NCBI RefSeq assembly: GCF_000365425.1 | Contig: NZ_AQOV01000002.1 | Span: 1,240,001-1,304,000 of the forward strand | Source of the DNA: Methylomonas sp. MK1 | GTDB taxonomy: Bacteria > Pseudomonadota > Gammaproteobacteria > Methylococcales > Methylomonadaceae | Length of the DNA stretch: 64,000 nt | Direction: 5' to 3' | Shown: positions 9,135-18,491 of the stretch, in pieces | How positions within the stretch are numbered: position 1 is the first letter of the stretch | How the letters are laid out: the number at the start of each line of letters is the position of its first letter | The notes under the pieces: generated by a model | What the model saw: only the letters and a program-made list of their open reading frames with translations | Told to the model about the DNA's origin: nothing | The model's database searches: none | Made by a program: the position numbers and the translations under genes

Positions 9135-10427
9135 ATGACAACAATAAAAAGAACGCTGATGCTGATGGCATACAGCTTGATGTTGCCCGAGCAGGCTTGG
9201 GCTGAAGGCATTAACCAAGCCAATACCGCTTGGGTTTTAACCTCCACCGCACTGGTTTTATTCATGACCATTCCCGGCCTATCGCTGTTTTACGGCGGTT
9301 TGGTCAGAAGCAAGAATGTGCTGTCGGTGCTTATGCAATGTTTTGCGATTACCTGTCTGGTATCGATATTGTGGCTGGCCGGCGTTTACAGCTTTGTGTT
9401 TACCGATGGCGGCAACTGGCAGCAGTTTTTGGGTGGCGGCAGCAAGCTTTTTTTGCCGGAAATGAACACGCAAAACTTGATCGGCGATATTCCGGAAACC
9501 GTGTTTTTCATGTTTCAAATGACTTTCGCGATTATTACTCCGGCGTTGATCGTTGGCGCTTTTGCCGAGCGGATGAAGTTTTCGGCGATGCTTTGGTTTA
9601 GCGGGCTGTGGTTAATCGTGGTGTACATGCCGATTTGCCACTGGATCTGGGGCAACGGTTGGCTGGCGGCTTTGGGGGCCAAGGATTTTGCCGGCGGGAT
9701 CGTGATCCACGTCAACGCCGGGGTTGCTTCCCTGGTGGCGGCATTAGTGTTGGGGCGTCGCAAAGGCTTTCCCACCGTGGCGATGCCGCCGCACAATATG
9801 ACCATGGTGGTCACGGGCGCCGGTATGCTCTGGTTCGGCTGGTTCGGTTTTAACGGCGGTAGCGCGTTAAAAGCCGACGGCAGTGCCGGGATGGCGATTG
9901 CCGTGACGCATATTGCCGCCGCTGCCGGTGCTTTGACCTGGATGATGATCGAATGGCTACGTTTTAGTAAACCGAGTGTGCTGGGTATCGTCACCGGGAT
10001 GGTCGCCGGCTTGGGCACCATCACGCCGGCTTCCGGTTTTGTCGGGCCGATTGGTGGTTTAATCATCGGCGTTGTCGCCGGCGCGGTGTGTTTTTATGCC
10101 ACGCAATTCGTCAAACGCCGGTTAAAAATCGACGATTCCTTGGACGTGTTTCCGGTGCACGGCGTCGGCGGTTGCGTCGGCTCGATTTTAACCGGCGTGT
10201 TCGCGGCTGAAAGTTTCGGTGGCTTGGGTTTAAACGGCGTGACCATCGCCGAGCAAGTTGGCGTGCAAGCGCTGGCGGTTTTGGTGACGGCGGCCTGGAG
10301 TGCTTTGTTCAGCTATGTTTTGTTGAAACTCATCGATGCGTTCATCGGCCTACGCGTCAGTGAAGACGAGGAACAGCAAGGTTTGGACATCGTGCTGCAC
10401 GAGGAAACCGGCTACCACAATCTGTAA
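9135..10427 (+). CDS. amtB: Ammonium transporter, second copy
   Basis: 430 residues with a short signal peptide (cut after EQAWA, about residue 23). The Amt signatures are present: GLSLFYGGLVRSKN, ITPALIVGAFAER, GWFGFNGGS, and the pore His pair in VIHVNAGVASL and FPVHGVGG. It is clearly diverged from the first copy, especially in periplasmic loops, and lacks the insertion around 180-200 of AmtB1. It imports ammonium. It lies downstream of glnK2 but behind a strong terminator, so it may have its own promoter in 9082-9134; none stands out. Confidence 0.95.
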   Translation: MTTIKRTLMLMAYSLMLPEQAWAEGINQANTAWVLTSTALVLFMTIPGLSLFYGGLVRSKNVLSVLMQCFAITCLVSILWLAGVYSFVFTDGGNWQQFLGGGSKLFLPEMNTQNLIGDIPETVFFMFQMTFAIITPALIVGAFAERMKFSAMLWFSGLWLIVVYMPICHWIWGNGWLAALGAKDFAGGIVIHVNAGVASLVAALVLGRRKGFPTVAMPPHNMTMVVTGAGMLWFGWFGFNGGSALKADGSAGMAIAVTHIAAAAGALTWMMIEWLRFSKPSVLGIVTGMVAGLGTITPASGFVGPIGGLIIGVVAGAVCFYATQFVKRRLKIDDSLDVFPVHGVGGCVGSILTGVFAAESFGGLGLNGVTIAEQVGVQALAVLVTAAWSALFSYVLLKLIDAFIGLRVSEDEEQQGLDIVLHEETGYHNL

Positions 10428-10458
10428 AAATTAGCGCTTAAACTATAGGCTTCTCATA

Positions 10459-10488
10459 GCGGGCAGGGCGGATAGCCACACTGCCCGC
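10459..10488 (+). terminator. Stem-loop after amtB2
   Basis: GCGGGCAG / CTGCCCGC, eight pairs with a 14-base loop, 32 nt past the stop. There is no T run behind it, so it may only stabilise the 3' end. Confidence 0.4.
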
Positions 10489-10511
10489 ATCCCTACAAAA
10501 TTAGGAAAATC

Positions 10512-11276
10512 ATGCCCATCACTCTCGAAGCTTTAGAAACCATCGTACGCGCGGCCGGCGAAGTAGCGATGCGATATTTCAACGATTTAGATTCTCTGGC
10601 GATCAATAAAAAAAGCGCGCGCGATTTGGTCACCGATGCCGATGTCGCGGTGGAAAATTACTTGAAACAAGCGCTCAGCGAGCACTGCCCGGAATACGGT
10701 TTTTGGGGCGAGGAAAGCGGCCAAACCGCCAATCAAACCAGTCGCTGGATCGTCGATCCGATTGACGGCACTCATTCATTCTCGAAAGGCCAATATTTTT
10801 GGGGTATAAGCGTAGCCTTGGAAATTGACGGCGAATTGATGATGGGCGCGGTTTACGGTCCGGCCTTGGATGATTATTACTGCGCGGAAAAAGGCAAGGG
10901 TGCCTGGAAAAACGGCAAACCTATTCGGGTGTCGGACGAAACCAGTTTGGCCAGCAGCATGGTGTCCACCGGATTTGCCTGCCTGCGCCAATATCTGGAA
11001 GATAACAACCTACCGCGTTTCAATCGCATCGCTCAGGCCACTACCGGTCAACGCCGTCTGGGTTCGGCTGCGCTGGATTTATGTACGGTTGCGGACGGTC
11101 AGGTCGATGCTTTTTGGGAGCAGGAGTTGAATCTTTACGACATCGCGGCGGGAGTGTTGATCGCCAAAGAAGCTGGCGCAACCATCACCGACTTTAAAGG
11201 CAATCCCGGTATATTTCCAAAGCAGGTCTTTGCCACAAACGGCAAGATTCTCGATCAGTTATTGCCGCTGATGTGA
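10512..11276 (+). CDS. Inositol-monophosphatase-family phosphatase (HisN-like)
   Basis: 254 residues, a complete Mg2+-dependent sugar/inositol phosphatase fold. Metal-binding motifs are visible: GEESG at about 65, DPIDGTHSF at about 84 and the C-terminal LYDIAAG at about 212. The LYDIAAG form instead of WDxAAG and the short length are like the histidinol-phosphatases of this family, so a histidine biosynthesis role is possible; 3'(2'),5'-bisphosphate nucleotidase and inositol phosphatase activity are alternatives. AGGAAAAT precedes the ATG. Its 3' end overlaps the convergent glycosyltransferase gene by 22 nt. Confidence 0.85.
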   Translation: MPITLEALETIVRAAGEVAMRYFNDLDSLAINKKSARDLVTDADVAVENYLKQALSEHCPEYGFWGEESGQTANQTSRWIVDPIDGTHSFSKGQYFWGISVALEIDGELMMGAVYGPALDDYYCAEKGKGAWKNGKPIRVSDETSLASSMVSTGFACLRQYLEDNNLPRFNRIAQATTGQRRLGSAALDLCTVADGQVDAFWEQELNLYDIAAGVLIAKEAGATITDFKGNPGIFPKQVFATNGKILDQLLPLM

Positions 11277-12469
11277 GTGTTTTTCATCAAAGTCTCACAG
11301 CGTTTGGCAATATCGATAGCTTGTTGTGAGGAAGAAAAGCTGGCGTATTTTTCTGCAAACTGTTGGGCGGCCTGTGTGTGTTTCGAATTACGCAATAGCT
11401 CAGTCAGCGTTGCCTTGTAGTTGGGGTTTTTGCTTTCTGCGGTGATGTAATTGCCCGCGCCGAGAGCTGCGAGGTTTTGAGCGCTGATCAGTTGTTCGAG
11501 CTGAAATGGCAATGCCAGCAAGGGTTTGCCAGACAGTAAAAATGCCGACAATGTCGCCACACCGCCATGGCAAATAGCTAAATCGCATTGTTTGGCAGCC
11601 GCCGAGATTATTACCGGCTGCGGAGTGATGTGTAGATTGGCGCTGCTGTTTTTCTCTATAAACGCGGGCGTTGTGCCGGGGATATGCACCAATATCGACC
11701 AAGGCGACGCGCGCAATTGTTTTAGCAATATCTCCAGGCCGGGATATTCGGGGCGCAAATAGGCGAATATTTTTTCAGTTCCGACGCTCGGCCAGATCGG
11801 CTCAATACCGGCGGTTTGCAAAAGGGTTGGTCCCCAATAGTTTGCGCTGCGGTATTGCCGATAATGGTCCAGCTCTGGAAACGTGCAGATAAAGTCTTCC
11901 GCAAACTTGAATAAGTCCGCCAAAATCCTTAATGGTGGTGTATTCAGACGCGCTAAAACCGAGTTTGTCGTGCTTAACACCTGGCTTTCGATAGTGCTTA
12001 AGACCTTATCGCCAACTCGCAACCAGGGGCGGATATTGGGCATGGGACTGAGGCGCGGCGGCGAGAAAAAGCCAGTGCCGAACCCAGCTCTTGGGATGTT
12101 TAATTCGCGCGCCGCGAGCAATGCAGTCGGCGCATGGTCGAATATGATCAGGTTGGGGGCTAGATGCCGATATAAGAATTGCCAAGCTTTTGCTCGGGTA
12201 AACAGGCCGGTTTCATCGGTAAATCCGACATTCTGTAAAACTCCCGGGTAACTGGAGGCGGGTGGTTGCACTCGACCGTCGGGCCAGCGTATCGGTGCCT
12301 GTAGATAACAAAAGTGATCTTCAGCTAACAAAGTTTCGGCGTATTCCAAATCTTTCAGCACGAATATTACTTCGTGTCCGAGTGATTTAAGTTGTCGGGC
12401 TACCGGAAGGAATGCGGCGGTATGACCGTAGCCGGCACCCAATTCCCAGCAATAAAGTACTCTACTCAT
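11255..12469 (-). CDS. Glycosyltransferase, GT-B fold, UDP-glucosyltransferase-like
   Basis: 404 residues. The N-terminal Rossmann half begins with LYCWELGAGYGHTAAFLPVARQL, the typical acceptor-side opening of macrolide/flavonoid-type glycosyltransferases. The C-terminal half has CHGGVATLSAFLLSGKPLL and LPFQLEQ, matching the donor-binding HGG-T-E-L-G-P-P-Q signature. It should move a sugar from a nucleotide donor to a lipid or small molecule; the acceptor is unknown. No membrane segments are seen. Single gene, divergent from the autotransporter, convergent with the phosphatase. Confidence 0.8.
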   Translation of the reverse strand: MSRVLYCWELGAGYGHTAAFLPVARQLKSLGHEVIFVLKDLEYAETLLAEDHFCYLQAPIRWPDGRVQPPASSYPGVLQNVGFTDETGLFTRAKAWQFLYRHLAPNLIIFDHAPTALLAARELNIPRAGFGTGFFSPPRLSPMPNIRPWLRVGDKVLSTIESQVLSTTNSVLARLNTPPLRILADLFKFAEDFICTFPELDHYRQYRSANYWGPTLLQTAGIEPIWPSVGTEKIFAYLRPEYPGLEILLKQLRASPWSILVHIPGTTPAFIEKNSSANLHITPQPVIISAAAKQCDLAICHGGVATLSAFLLSGKPLLALPFQLEQLISAQNLAALGAGNYITAESKNPNYKATLTELLRNSKHTQAAQQFAEKYASFSSSQQAIDIAKRCETLMKNTHISGNN

Positions 12470-12669
12470 GGTTACGGATTTTGAGGTGATTGAGTGGGTA
12501 ATATATAAAGTATTTGCTACCGGAATTATTTTTACCGGCCTAAATCATCCTCCGGCATTTGCTAATCAAGCGAAATTACGCTATATCGTCATTAACCATT
12601 GCGCGCAAACCTAATTACCGAAATTGGATTTCATTTTAATTTACGCAGTATTAACTCACTGAATTTCTC

Positions 12670-14490
12670 ATGAGCTTACCAATACAACATCCCGAAAAAT
12701 TACTTAGTTTAAGCGAAATGCCGCCTGTGCGTTTATGCCGCCGGCTGCGCGGCACTATTCGTCCACCTGTTCATAGCTCTAAACAGGTGTTATTGGCGGC
12801 TGCCGCTGCTTTATCGATGACTCCGTTTACGCTGCAAGCGTCGACTTTGTCCTTCTCCACCAGTTCTTATAGCGCGACTGAAGCGGGCGGCAGCGTGCCT
12901 GTCACTGTCAACATGAATACGGCGGCGTATGGCGGTTGCACTATCAGTGGCGAAGTGGTTTCCACTGGCGGCAGTGCGACTTCAGGTAGCGACTACAACA
13001 TATCCGGCGGCACCTTTTCTTTCAACGTGCCATTTACCGGCGGACCGCATACCGATAGCGCAACAGTGTTTATCAATATTGTGGACGACACAGTTGTAGA
13101 AAGCACTGAAACCGTGAATTTGGCTATTCAAAACGCAATCGAAGATTGTTCGGGCCCGCCCAACACCAGCAGTACTGCTGTGCTCAGTATTGCTGATAAC
13201 GATACGGCGCCGATAACGCCTACGCCCCCGACGACGCCGACAACACCAACAACTCCAACTCCTAATTTAAGTCCCGATCCCGGCTTTACCCCCAACCAGC
13301 AATCAATTTACGAAGGTTTAACCAGTGCTTGCTCTGGAGCGAGCGGCGATTTATTGAACCGCTGCAATGAAATAAACAACGCAGACCTGAATGCGATTAT
13401 TCCTGATGCGGTTGCCGCGCAAGGTGCGGCGGCTGTAGATTTCGGTTACAAGCAATTTTCCGTGGTGCATGGTCGCATCGTTAATCTGCGTAATTCCCAG
13501 CAGCAAAGTTCCTCCTTGCTGGGGTATTCCACCATCAATATCAACGGTGAAACGATACCGGTGGGCAAGGCTTTGATGACAGCTTTGGGCCCGGCGCGTG
13601 GCGGTGCGGCAGGCGACGATCCAAACGACCAACCGTTTCGCGATAGCCCCTTGGGTTTCTTTTTAAAAGGTCAATTCAATGTCGGCGAGAAGGCCAACAC
13701 CACTAGCGAACGAGGATTCAAAGCCGACAGAAAAGCCGTTACTTTTGGTTTGGATTACAGCCTCACGGATGAATTGGTGTTGGGTGCGGCTTTCGGCTAC
13801 GGCTCTACCGACACCAATTACAATTTAAACAGCGGTAGCATGTCGGCGGATGCTTTCGAGTTTTCGTCTTACGGCAGTTATTTCCTGCCGCAGTCATTTT
13901 ATATCGACTGGATCATGAGTTACGCGTTGCATTCGTTTGATATCAACCGGCGCATCCAATATACCGGATTCGACAATACGGCCACCAGTGCCGCCAATGG
14001 CGACCAATACGGCTTTAGTTTGGGGTTTGGTAAAGATTTTGCGCTGCAAAGTTTTGTGATTAATCCCTATGTAAGGCTGGATTACAGCAAAACCGAAGTG
14101 GATAGCTATCAGGAAAGCGGTGGCGGCGGTTTGGCAATGGAGTTTGCCGGCCAATCTATCGATTCGGCGACATCGACTATCGGCGGCCAAGCCAGTAACG
14201 CGATCAGCACGTCTTGGGGTGTGTTGTCACCCGGCGTGCGCTTCGAATGGGTGCATCAATATCTGGACGAAAGCCGTTTGATCCAGGCGCGCTTTAGTCA
14301 GGCGGCTGTCGGCGCCGGTACATTCAGCGTCAAAACCGATACACCGGATCGCGATTATTTCAATATCGGCACATCCTTGGCGTTGAGTTTGCCGGAAGGT
14401 CGGGCGGGCTTTTTACGCTACGAATACCGCTTGGGGCAGGCGTATATTACGGATCACACTATCGAGTTGGGGGCGAGAATTCCGTTTTAA
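12670..14490 (+). CDS. Autotransporter with Calx-beta domain
   Basis: 606 residues. A long signal region ends near residue 57 (a hydrophobic LLAAAAALSMTPFTLQAS segment after a basic 35-residue start). Residues about 58-175 form one Calx-beta domain (SATEAGG, GSDYNISGGTFSF, VDDTVVESTETVNLAI). A Pro/Thr-rich linker of TPT repeats (about 178-200) and a short helical part with two Cys follow. From about 330 the chain is a C-terminal autotransporter barrel (LTDELVLGAAFGYGSTDTNY, ending in RIPF). It would present the Calx-beta passenger at the cell surface, perhaps for Ca2+-dependent adhesion, which is an inference. The passenger is very short for this class. Confidence 0.8.
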   Translation: MSLPIQHPEKLLSLSEMPPVRLCRRLRGTIRPPVHSSKQVLLAAAAALSMTPFTLQASTLSFSTSSYSATEAGGSVPVTVNMNTAAYGGCTISGEVVSTGGSATSGSDYNISGGTFSFNVPFTGGPHTDSATVFINIVDDTVVESTETVNLAIQNAIEDCSGPPNTSSTAVLSIADNDTAPITPTPPTTPTTPTTPTPNLSPDPGFTPNQQSIYEGLTSACSGASGDLLNRCNEINNADLNAIIPDAVAAQGAAAVDFGYKQFSVVHGRIVNLRNSQQQSSSLLGYSTININGETIPVGKALMTALGPARGGAAGDDPNDQPFRDSPLGFFLKGQFNVGEKANTTSERGFKADRKAVTFGLDYSLTDELVLGAAFGYGSTDTNYNLNSGSMSADAFEFSSYGSYFLPQSFYIDWIMSYALHSFDINRRIQYTGFDNTATSAANGDQYGFSLGFGKDFALQSFVINPYVRLDYSKTEVDSYQESGGGGLAMEFAGQSIDSATSTIGGQASNAISTSWGVLSPGVRFEWVHQYLDESRLIQARFSQAAVGAGTFSVKTDTPDRDYFNIGTSLALSLPEGRAGFLRYEYRLGQAYITDHTIELGARIPF

Positions 14491-14520
14491 GGAATTTGCA
14501 GCGAATGCTTTGGGGAAGGG

Positions 14521-14553
14521 GCCGCTCCGGGAGATCCCGCAGCGGCTGTCTTT
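14521..14553 (+). terminator. Terminator between the autotransporter and rpe
   Basis: GCCGCT (14521-14526) and AGCGGC (14541-14546) enclose a second stem GGGA/TCCC; TGTCTTT follows. It serves the plus-strand gene and could also act on rpe. Confidence 0.65.
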
Positions 14554-14562
14554 AATTCAGAC

Positions 14563-15234
14563 TTATTTGGCGGCGGCTAATTCCGCGCGCATGTCGTCGA
14601 TGACTTTTTTGTAATCCGGCTTGCCGAAAATTGCCGAGCCCGCAACGAAAGTGTCCGCGCCGGCTTCTTTAATTTCCCGAATATTGCCGACGTTTACGCC
14701 GCCGTCGATTTCCAGGCGGATATCAAAACCGCTGTCGTCGATAATTTTTCTGGCTTGGCGCAATTTATCCAACGCGGATGGAATGAAAGATTGGCCACCG
14801 AATCCGGGGTTAACCGACATCAGCAAAATCATATCGACTTTGTCCAGCACGTGTTCCAGATAATGCAGCGGGGTGCCTGGGTTGAATACCAGACCGGATT
14901 TGCAACCCAGGTCTCTGATCATTTGCAGTGAGCGATCAATATGTCTGGAGGCTTCTGGGTGGAAGGTAATGTAGCTAGCACCGGCTTTAGCGAAATCGGG
15001 AATGATGCGGTCTACTGGTTCCACCATCAAATGTACGTCAATAGGTGCGGTAACGCCATGCTTACGCAGCGCTTCGCAAACCAGCGGACCGATAGTCAGA
15101 TTGGGCACAAAATGGTTGTCCATCACATCGAAATGCACAATGTCTGCGCCCGCATTTAAGACATTAACAACTTCTTCGCCCAAGCGTGCGAAGTCTGCGG
15201 AGAGTATGGAAGGTGCAATCAGATTGTCAGCCAT
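14563..15234 (-). CDS. rpe: Ribulose-phosphate 3-epimerase
   Basis: 223 residues, the full TIM barrel that interconverts ribulose 5-phosphate and xylulose 5-phosphate. Metal and catalytic residues are visible: His35 and Asp37 in [12 protein letters not shown], His68 in DVHLM and Asp177 in EIDGGV; the phosphate-binding SVNPGFGGQ is intact. It links to the gnd product made further along, and in a methylotroph also to regeneration of the formaldehyde acceptor. It follows the signalling operon by 119 nt and appears to have its own start. Confidence 0.98.
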   Translation of the reverse strand: MADNLIAPSILSADFARLGEEVVNVLNAGADIVHFDVMDNHFVPNLTIGPLVCEALRKHGVTAPIDVHLMVEPVDRIIPDFAKAGASYITFHPEASRHIDRSLQMIRDLGCKSGLVFNPGTPLHYLEHVLDKVDMILLMSVNPGFGGQSFIPSALDKLRQARKIIDDSGFDIRLEIDGGVNVGNIREIKEAGADTFVAGSAIFGKPDYKKVIDDMRAELAAAK

Positions 15235-15353
15235 CTTTTGATCCTTTTGGTGAGGTTAAAAACCGGCATTATAACTTTTTTCCGGCGTTTGGCTAAAACA
15301 GTGGATTGATTGCACATTTCAGGGCGACCGAGGCGTGTTTCAAGCCGTAACTG

Positions 15354-17741
15354 TCAGCCGATTGCCGGCATATGATTGTTGTTAGGAAAGTGGTCGGTGA
15401 GAAATTTTTCGAATTCCGCTATCGGTAGCGGCTTGCTGACCAAATAACCTTGGTAAAGATCACACTGCCGGCTTTTCAGAAAAGCCAGTTGCTCGGCGGT
15501 TTCCACGCCTTCCGCAACCACTCGCATACGTAGCGTCTTTGCCATGGCGATGATCGTAGCGGTGATTTCCATATCGTCGGTGTGTTGGGGGATGTCTTCA
15601 ATAAAGCTTTTATCGATTTTTAAGACATCCAGCGGAAAGAGTTTCAAATAAGCCAGCGATGAATAGCCGGTGCCAAAATCATCGATAGCCAGATGCACAC
15701 CTAACCCGTGCAGTTTATGCAAAATTTCGATGGCTTCTTTTTCCCGCTTCATCAAGGCGCTTTCAGTGAGTTCGAGTTCCAGGCACTCGGCTGGAAAACC
15801 GGTTTCTGCCAAGACCTTGGCGACGAGGTCGCTAATGTCGCTATGCAAAAACTGTTGCGGCGACAGGTTAACTGCCAGACGCAAGGGCGGAAAACCGGCT
15901 TTTCGCCAGCGTTGGCCAGTGCGGCAGGTTTCTCTCAATACCCAATTGCCGATACTGGTGATCAGACCGGTTTCCTCGGCAATCGGTATGAAGCGCAGCG
16001 GCGGTATCAGTTCGCCGCTGGCAGTCTGCCAGCGGACCAGGGCTTCGGCTCCGATAATCGCGCCAGTCTCGATGCAAATTTGCGGTTGGAAAAATACCCT
16101 TAATTCGCCTTGCTCGATAGCTTGCCGCAGGCGGATTTCTATATCGATACGTTCGCGCGCGGCGCGCGTCAAATCTTCCGAGAAATATTTGAAACGATTA
16201 CGGCCCTCGTTTTTGGCTTGATACAAGGCCGTATCGGCTTGTTGGATCAACTCGTCCGGCGAAGCGCCGTGTTCGGGAAACATCGCGATGCCGACGCTGA
16301 CGCCGATGCGTACCTCATGACCGCTGGGTAGCTGCCAGGTTTGGTTCAAGGCATTGATGATTTGCGTGGCTACGTGAGCGACGGTTTCGGGTTGGTTGAC
16401 TTCTTCCAGCAACACCACGAACTCGTCGCCGCCGAGGCGGCAAATGGTATCGCTGGTACGCAGCCGGGTAGTCAGGCGCTCGGCGACCATTTGCAGTAAA
16501 TCGTCGCCGGCCAAATGGCCGAAGCTATCGTTGACGTCCTTGAAACGGTCCAGATCCAGCATCAACACCGCCATCTTATTGGCTTGGCGGCGGGCTTTCT
16601 CGATATTATGTTGCAGGCGCGACAGGAACAGCATGCGATTAGGCAGTTTCGTCAGCGGGTCGTGATGGGCCAGGAATTCCAGTTCCATTTCCGAAGCCTT
16701 TAATTTGGATATGTCGGCAAATACGCCCACATAGTGGCTAATCTCGCCATTCCCGTCGCGCACGGTGCTGATGCTTAATAGTTCCGGATACACTTCTCCG
16801 CATTTACGGCGATTCCAAATTTCGCCTTGCCAATGATCCGTCGTGGCAATATTGGCCCACATTTCCCGGTAAAAATCGGCGTTATGGCGGCCGGAACTCA
16901 TGATGCCGGGACTATTGCCGATCACATCCTGATTGGCGTAGCCGGTAATATCGGTAAACGCCTTGTTGACCATCGTAATGCGGCGCCGGGCATCGGTGAT
17001 CATCACGCCTTCGCGCGTGCTTTCGAACACGGCGGCGGCTTGTCCCAAGCGCTCCTCGTTGGCTTTGATGTCGGAAATGTCGGTGATGGTGCCGACGTAA
17101 CCGCGCAATCCGCCGGTTTCATCCAGTTCCGGCTCGGCGCGTCCCACCACCCAACGCACACTGCCGTCCGCCAATTGAAAACGGTATTGCATATTGAAGG
17201 GTTGCAAGGCGGATATGCAACGCTGCCATTCGGCAATCACGGATTCGCGGTCGTCGGCGAGCAGCCCGGCTATCCAGCCGTCACCGTGCGAATCAATAAA
17301 GTGCAAGCCGGTGATTTCGCACCAGCGGTGATTGACGTAGTCGCATTCGCCTTTTTCGTTGGTGCGAAAAATGCCGACCGGGGCAATTTTGGACAGCGTA
17401 TGGAAGAGTAGTTCGCTTTCCTGCAAAGCGATTTCCGCTTGCTTACGAGCCGTGATGTCACGCAGTCCGATGACATAGGCCGGCGCGCCTTCCCATTCCA
17501 GCGGCGTGGAACGCAGTTCCGCCCAGGCTATGCCGCTGGGACGAATCAGATTGATGTCTTGAAATTGAATTTTGTCGGCCGAAATCGGAATTGCCAATGA
17601 ATGACCGATCAGGCTGCCGCGTTCCAGTAATTGTTCTGCTGCTTGATTGGCATAAAGAACGACGCCTTGCGGGTCGACCACCATGACGCCGTCGGTAATG
17701 GTGTCAAGGATCAGATTGAGTTGTTTGAGTGTTTGTGGCAT
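15354..17741 (-). CDS. PAS-GGDEF-EAL c-di-GMP protein
   Basis: 795 residues, soluble. Three PAS units (about 5-107, 108-235, 236-360) precede a GGDEF domain with intact RLGGDEF and an EAL domain with EALVRW, DDFGTGYSSL and KIDKSFI, so both synthesis and breakdown of c-di-GMP are possible on sequence grounds. No transmembrane segment or signal peptide is seen. It is the last gene of a three-gene minus-strand unit, 20 nt after the REC-KaiB gene, and is the probable output of that unit. Which activity dominates cannot be read. Confidence 0.93.
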   Translation of the reverse strand: MPQTLKQLNLILDTITDGVMVVDPQGVVLYANQAAEQLLERGSLIGHSLAIPISADKIQFQDINLIRPSGIAWAELRSTPLEWEGAPAYVIGLRDITARKQAEIALQESELLFHTLSKIAPVGIFRTNEKGECDYVNHRWCEITGLHFIDSHGDGWIAGLLADDRESVIAEWQRCISALQPFNMQYRFQLADGSVRWVVGRAEPELDETGGLRGYVGTITDISDIKANEERLGQAAAVFESTREGVMITDARRRITMVNKAFTDITGYANQDVIGNSPGIMSSGRHNADFYREMWANIATTDHWQGEIWNRRKCGEVYPELLSISTVRDGNGEISHYVGVFADISKLKASEMELEFLAHHDPLTKLPNRMLFLSRLQHNIEKARRQANKMAVLMLDLDRFKDVNDSFGHLAGDDLLQMVAERLTTRLRTSDTICRLGGDEFVVLLEEVNQPETVAHVATQIINALNQTWQLPSGHEVRIGVSVGIAMFPEHGASPDELIQQADTALYQAKNEGRNRFKYFSEDLTRAARERIDIEIRLRQAIEQGELRVFFQPQICIETGAIIGAEALVRWQTASGELIPPLRFIPIAEETGLITSIGNWVLRETCRTGQRWRKAGFPPLRLAVNLSPQQFLHSDISDLVAKVLAETGFPAECLELELTESALMKREKEAIEILHKLHGLGVHLAIDDFGTGYSSLAYLKLFPLDVLKIDKSFIEDIPQHTDDMEITATIIAMAKTLRMRVVAEGVETAEQLAFLKSRQCDLYQGYLVSKPLPIAEFEKFLTDHFPNNNHMPAIG

Positions 17742-17761
17742 TTAGGAGTTACGACCGGGCA

Positions 17762-18463
17762 TCAAACGATCACTGTCTGCACACCTGTACCAACATTTTG
17801 AGTAGTGATGGCCGCCATCACCGACGACATTCGGGAAAGATCGCCTAGCAGTTTTAGCACTGGTTCCGGTAGATCGCGCACCAGCATCGGCGTGGCAAAG
17901 ATTTCTTTTTCCAGGGCTTTTTCCGGCATGCCCAATACTTCCACCACATCGAATACCCAATGGCCCGGCTCGTAAATGCCGGCCAGCACCGCGCTGATTT
18001 GCTCGACCAGCCTGCGGGTTTCCGGATTCAGCGACACCACGTACAAGGTCAAAACCAGCTTATGGTGGTTGGCTCTGCGTTCTTCATGAACTTTGGCGAT
18101 GTGTACCACTTGGGCGATATTGCGGATTTGCGACGCCGACAAGGGTTTGCTGGCCAGCTCGAATTGCAAGCCTTCTTCATGGGCGTCTTTCAGCTGATCC
18201 ATGAATTCGGCGGCAAAGGCCGTGACAATATAAACATTCAGGCTGGTGTCCAACGCCTTTAGGCGGCGTAAGGTCTCCACACCATCTATGCCGGGCATGC
18301 GTAAGTCCAGAAATATCAAGTCGGGACGATCAGCTTCCACCATGGCGATACCTTGCAGACCGTTCTCGGCTTCGCGCACATGGTAGCCTTCTTCTTCCAG
18401 GATAAGCTTGAAGGCACCACGTACCGCCGGGTCGTCGTCAATCACCAGAATGTTGTTTACCAT
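17762..18463 (-). CDS. Response regulator fused to a KaiB-like domain
   Basis: 233 residues. The first 125 are a complete receiver: Asp10/Asp11, phosphoacceptor Asp53 in FLDLRMPGIDG, Thr81 and Lys106. After a short helix, residues about 135-210 match KaiB: LVLTLYVVSLNPETRRLVEQ at the start and EIFATPMLVRDLPEPVLKLL followed by GDLS at the end, the family's ATP-x-L-x-x-LPxPVxKxxGDLS signature. KaiB is a thioredoxin-fold clock protein that binds KaiC, and the SasA kinase carries a related domain. Here it would be a phosphorylation-controlled binding module. No KaiC or KaiA gene is in the window. The gene lies 28 nt after the large kinase gene. Confidence 0.88.
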   Translation of the reverse strand: MVNNILVIDDDPAVRGAFKLILEEEGYHVREAENGLQGIAMVEADRPDLIFLDLRMPGIDGVETLRRLKALDTSLNVYIVTAFAAEFMDQLKDAHEEGLQFELASKPLSASQIRNIAQVVHIAKVHEERRANHHKLVLTLYVVSLNPETRRLVEQISAVLAGIYEPGHWVFDVVEVLGMPEKALEKEIFATPMLVRDLPEPVLKLLGDLSRMSSVMAAITTQNVGTGVQTVIV

Positions 18464-18491
18464 CGCCTCTGTCTCTATTCGTTAAAAAATA

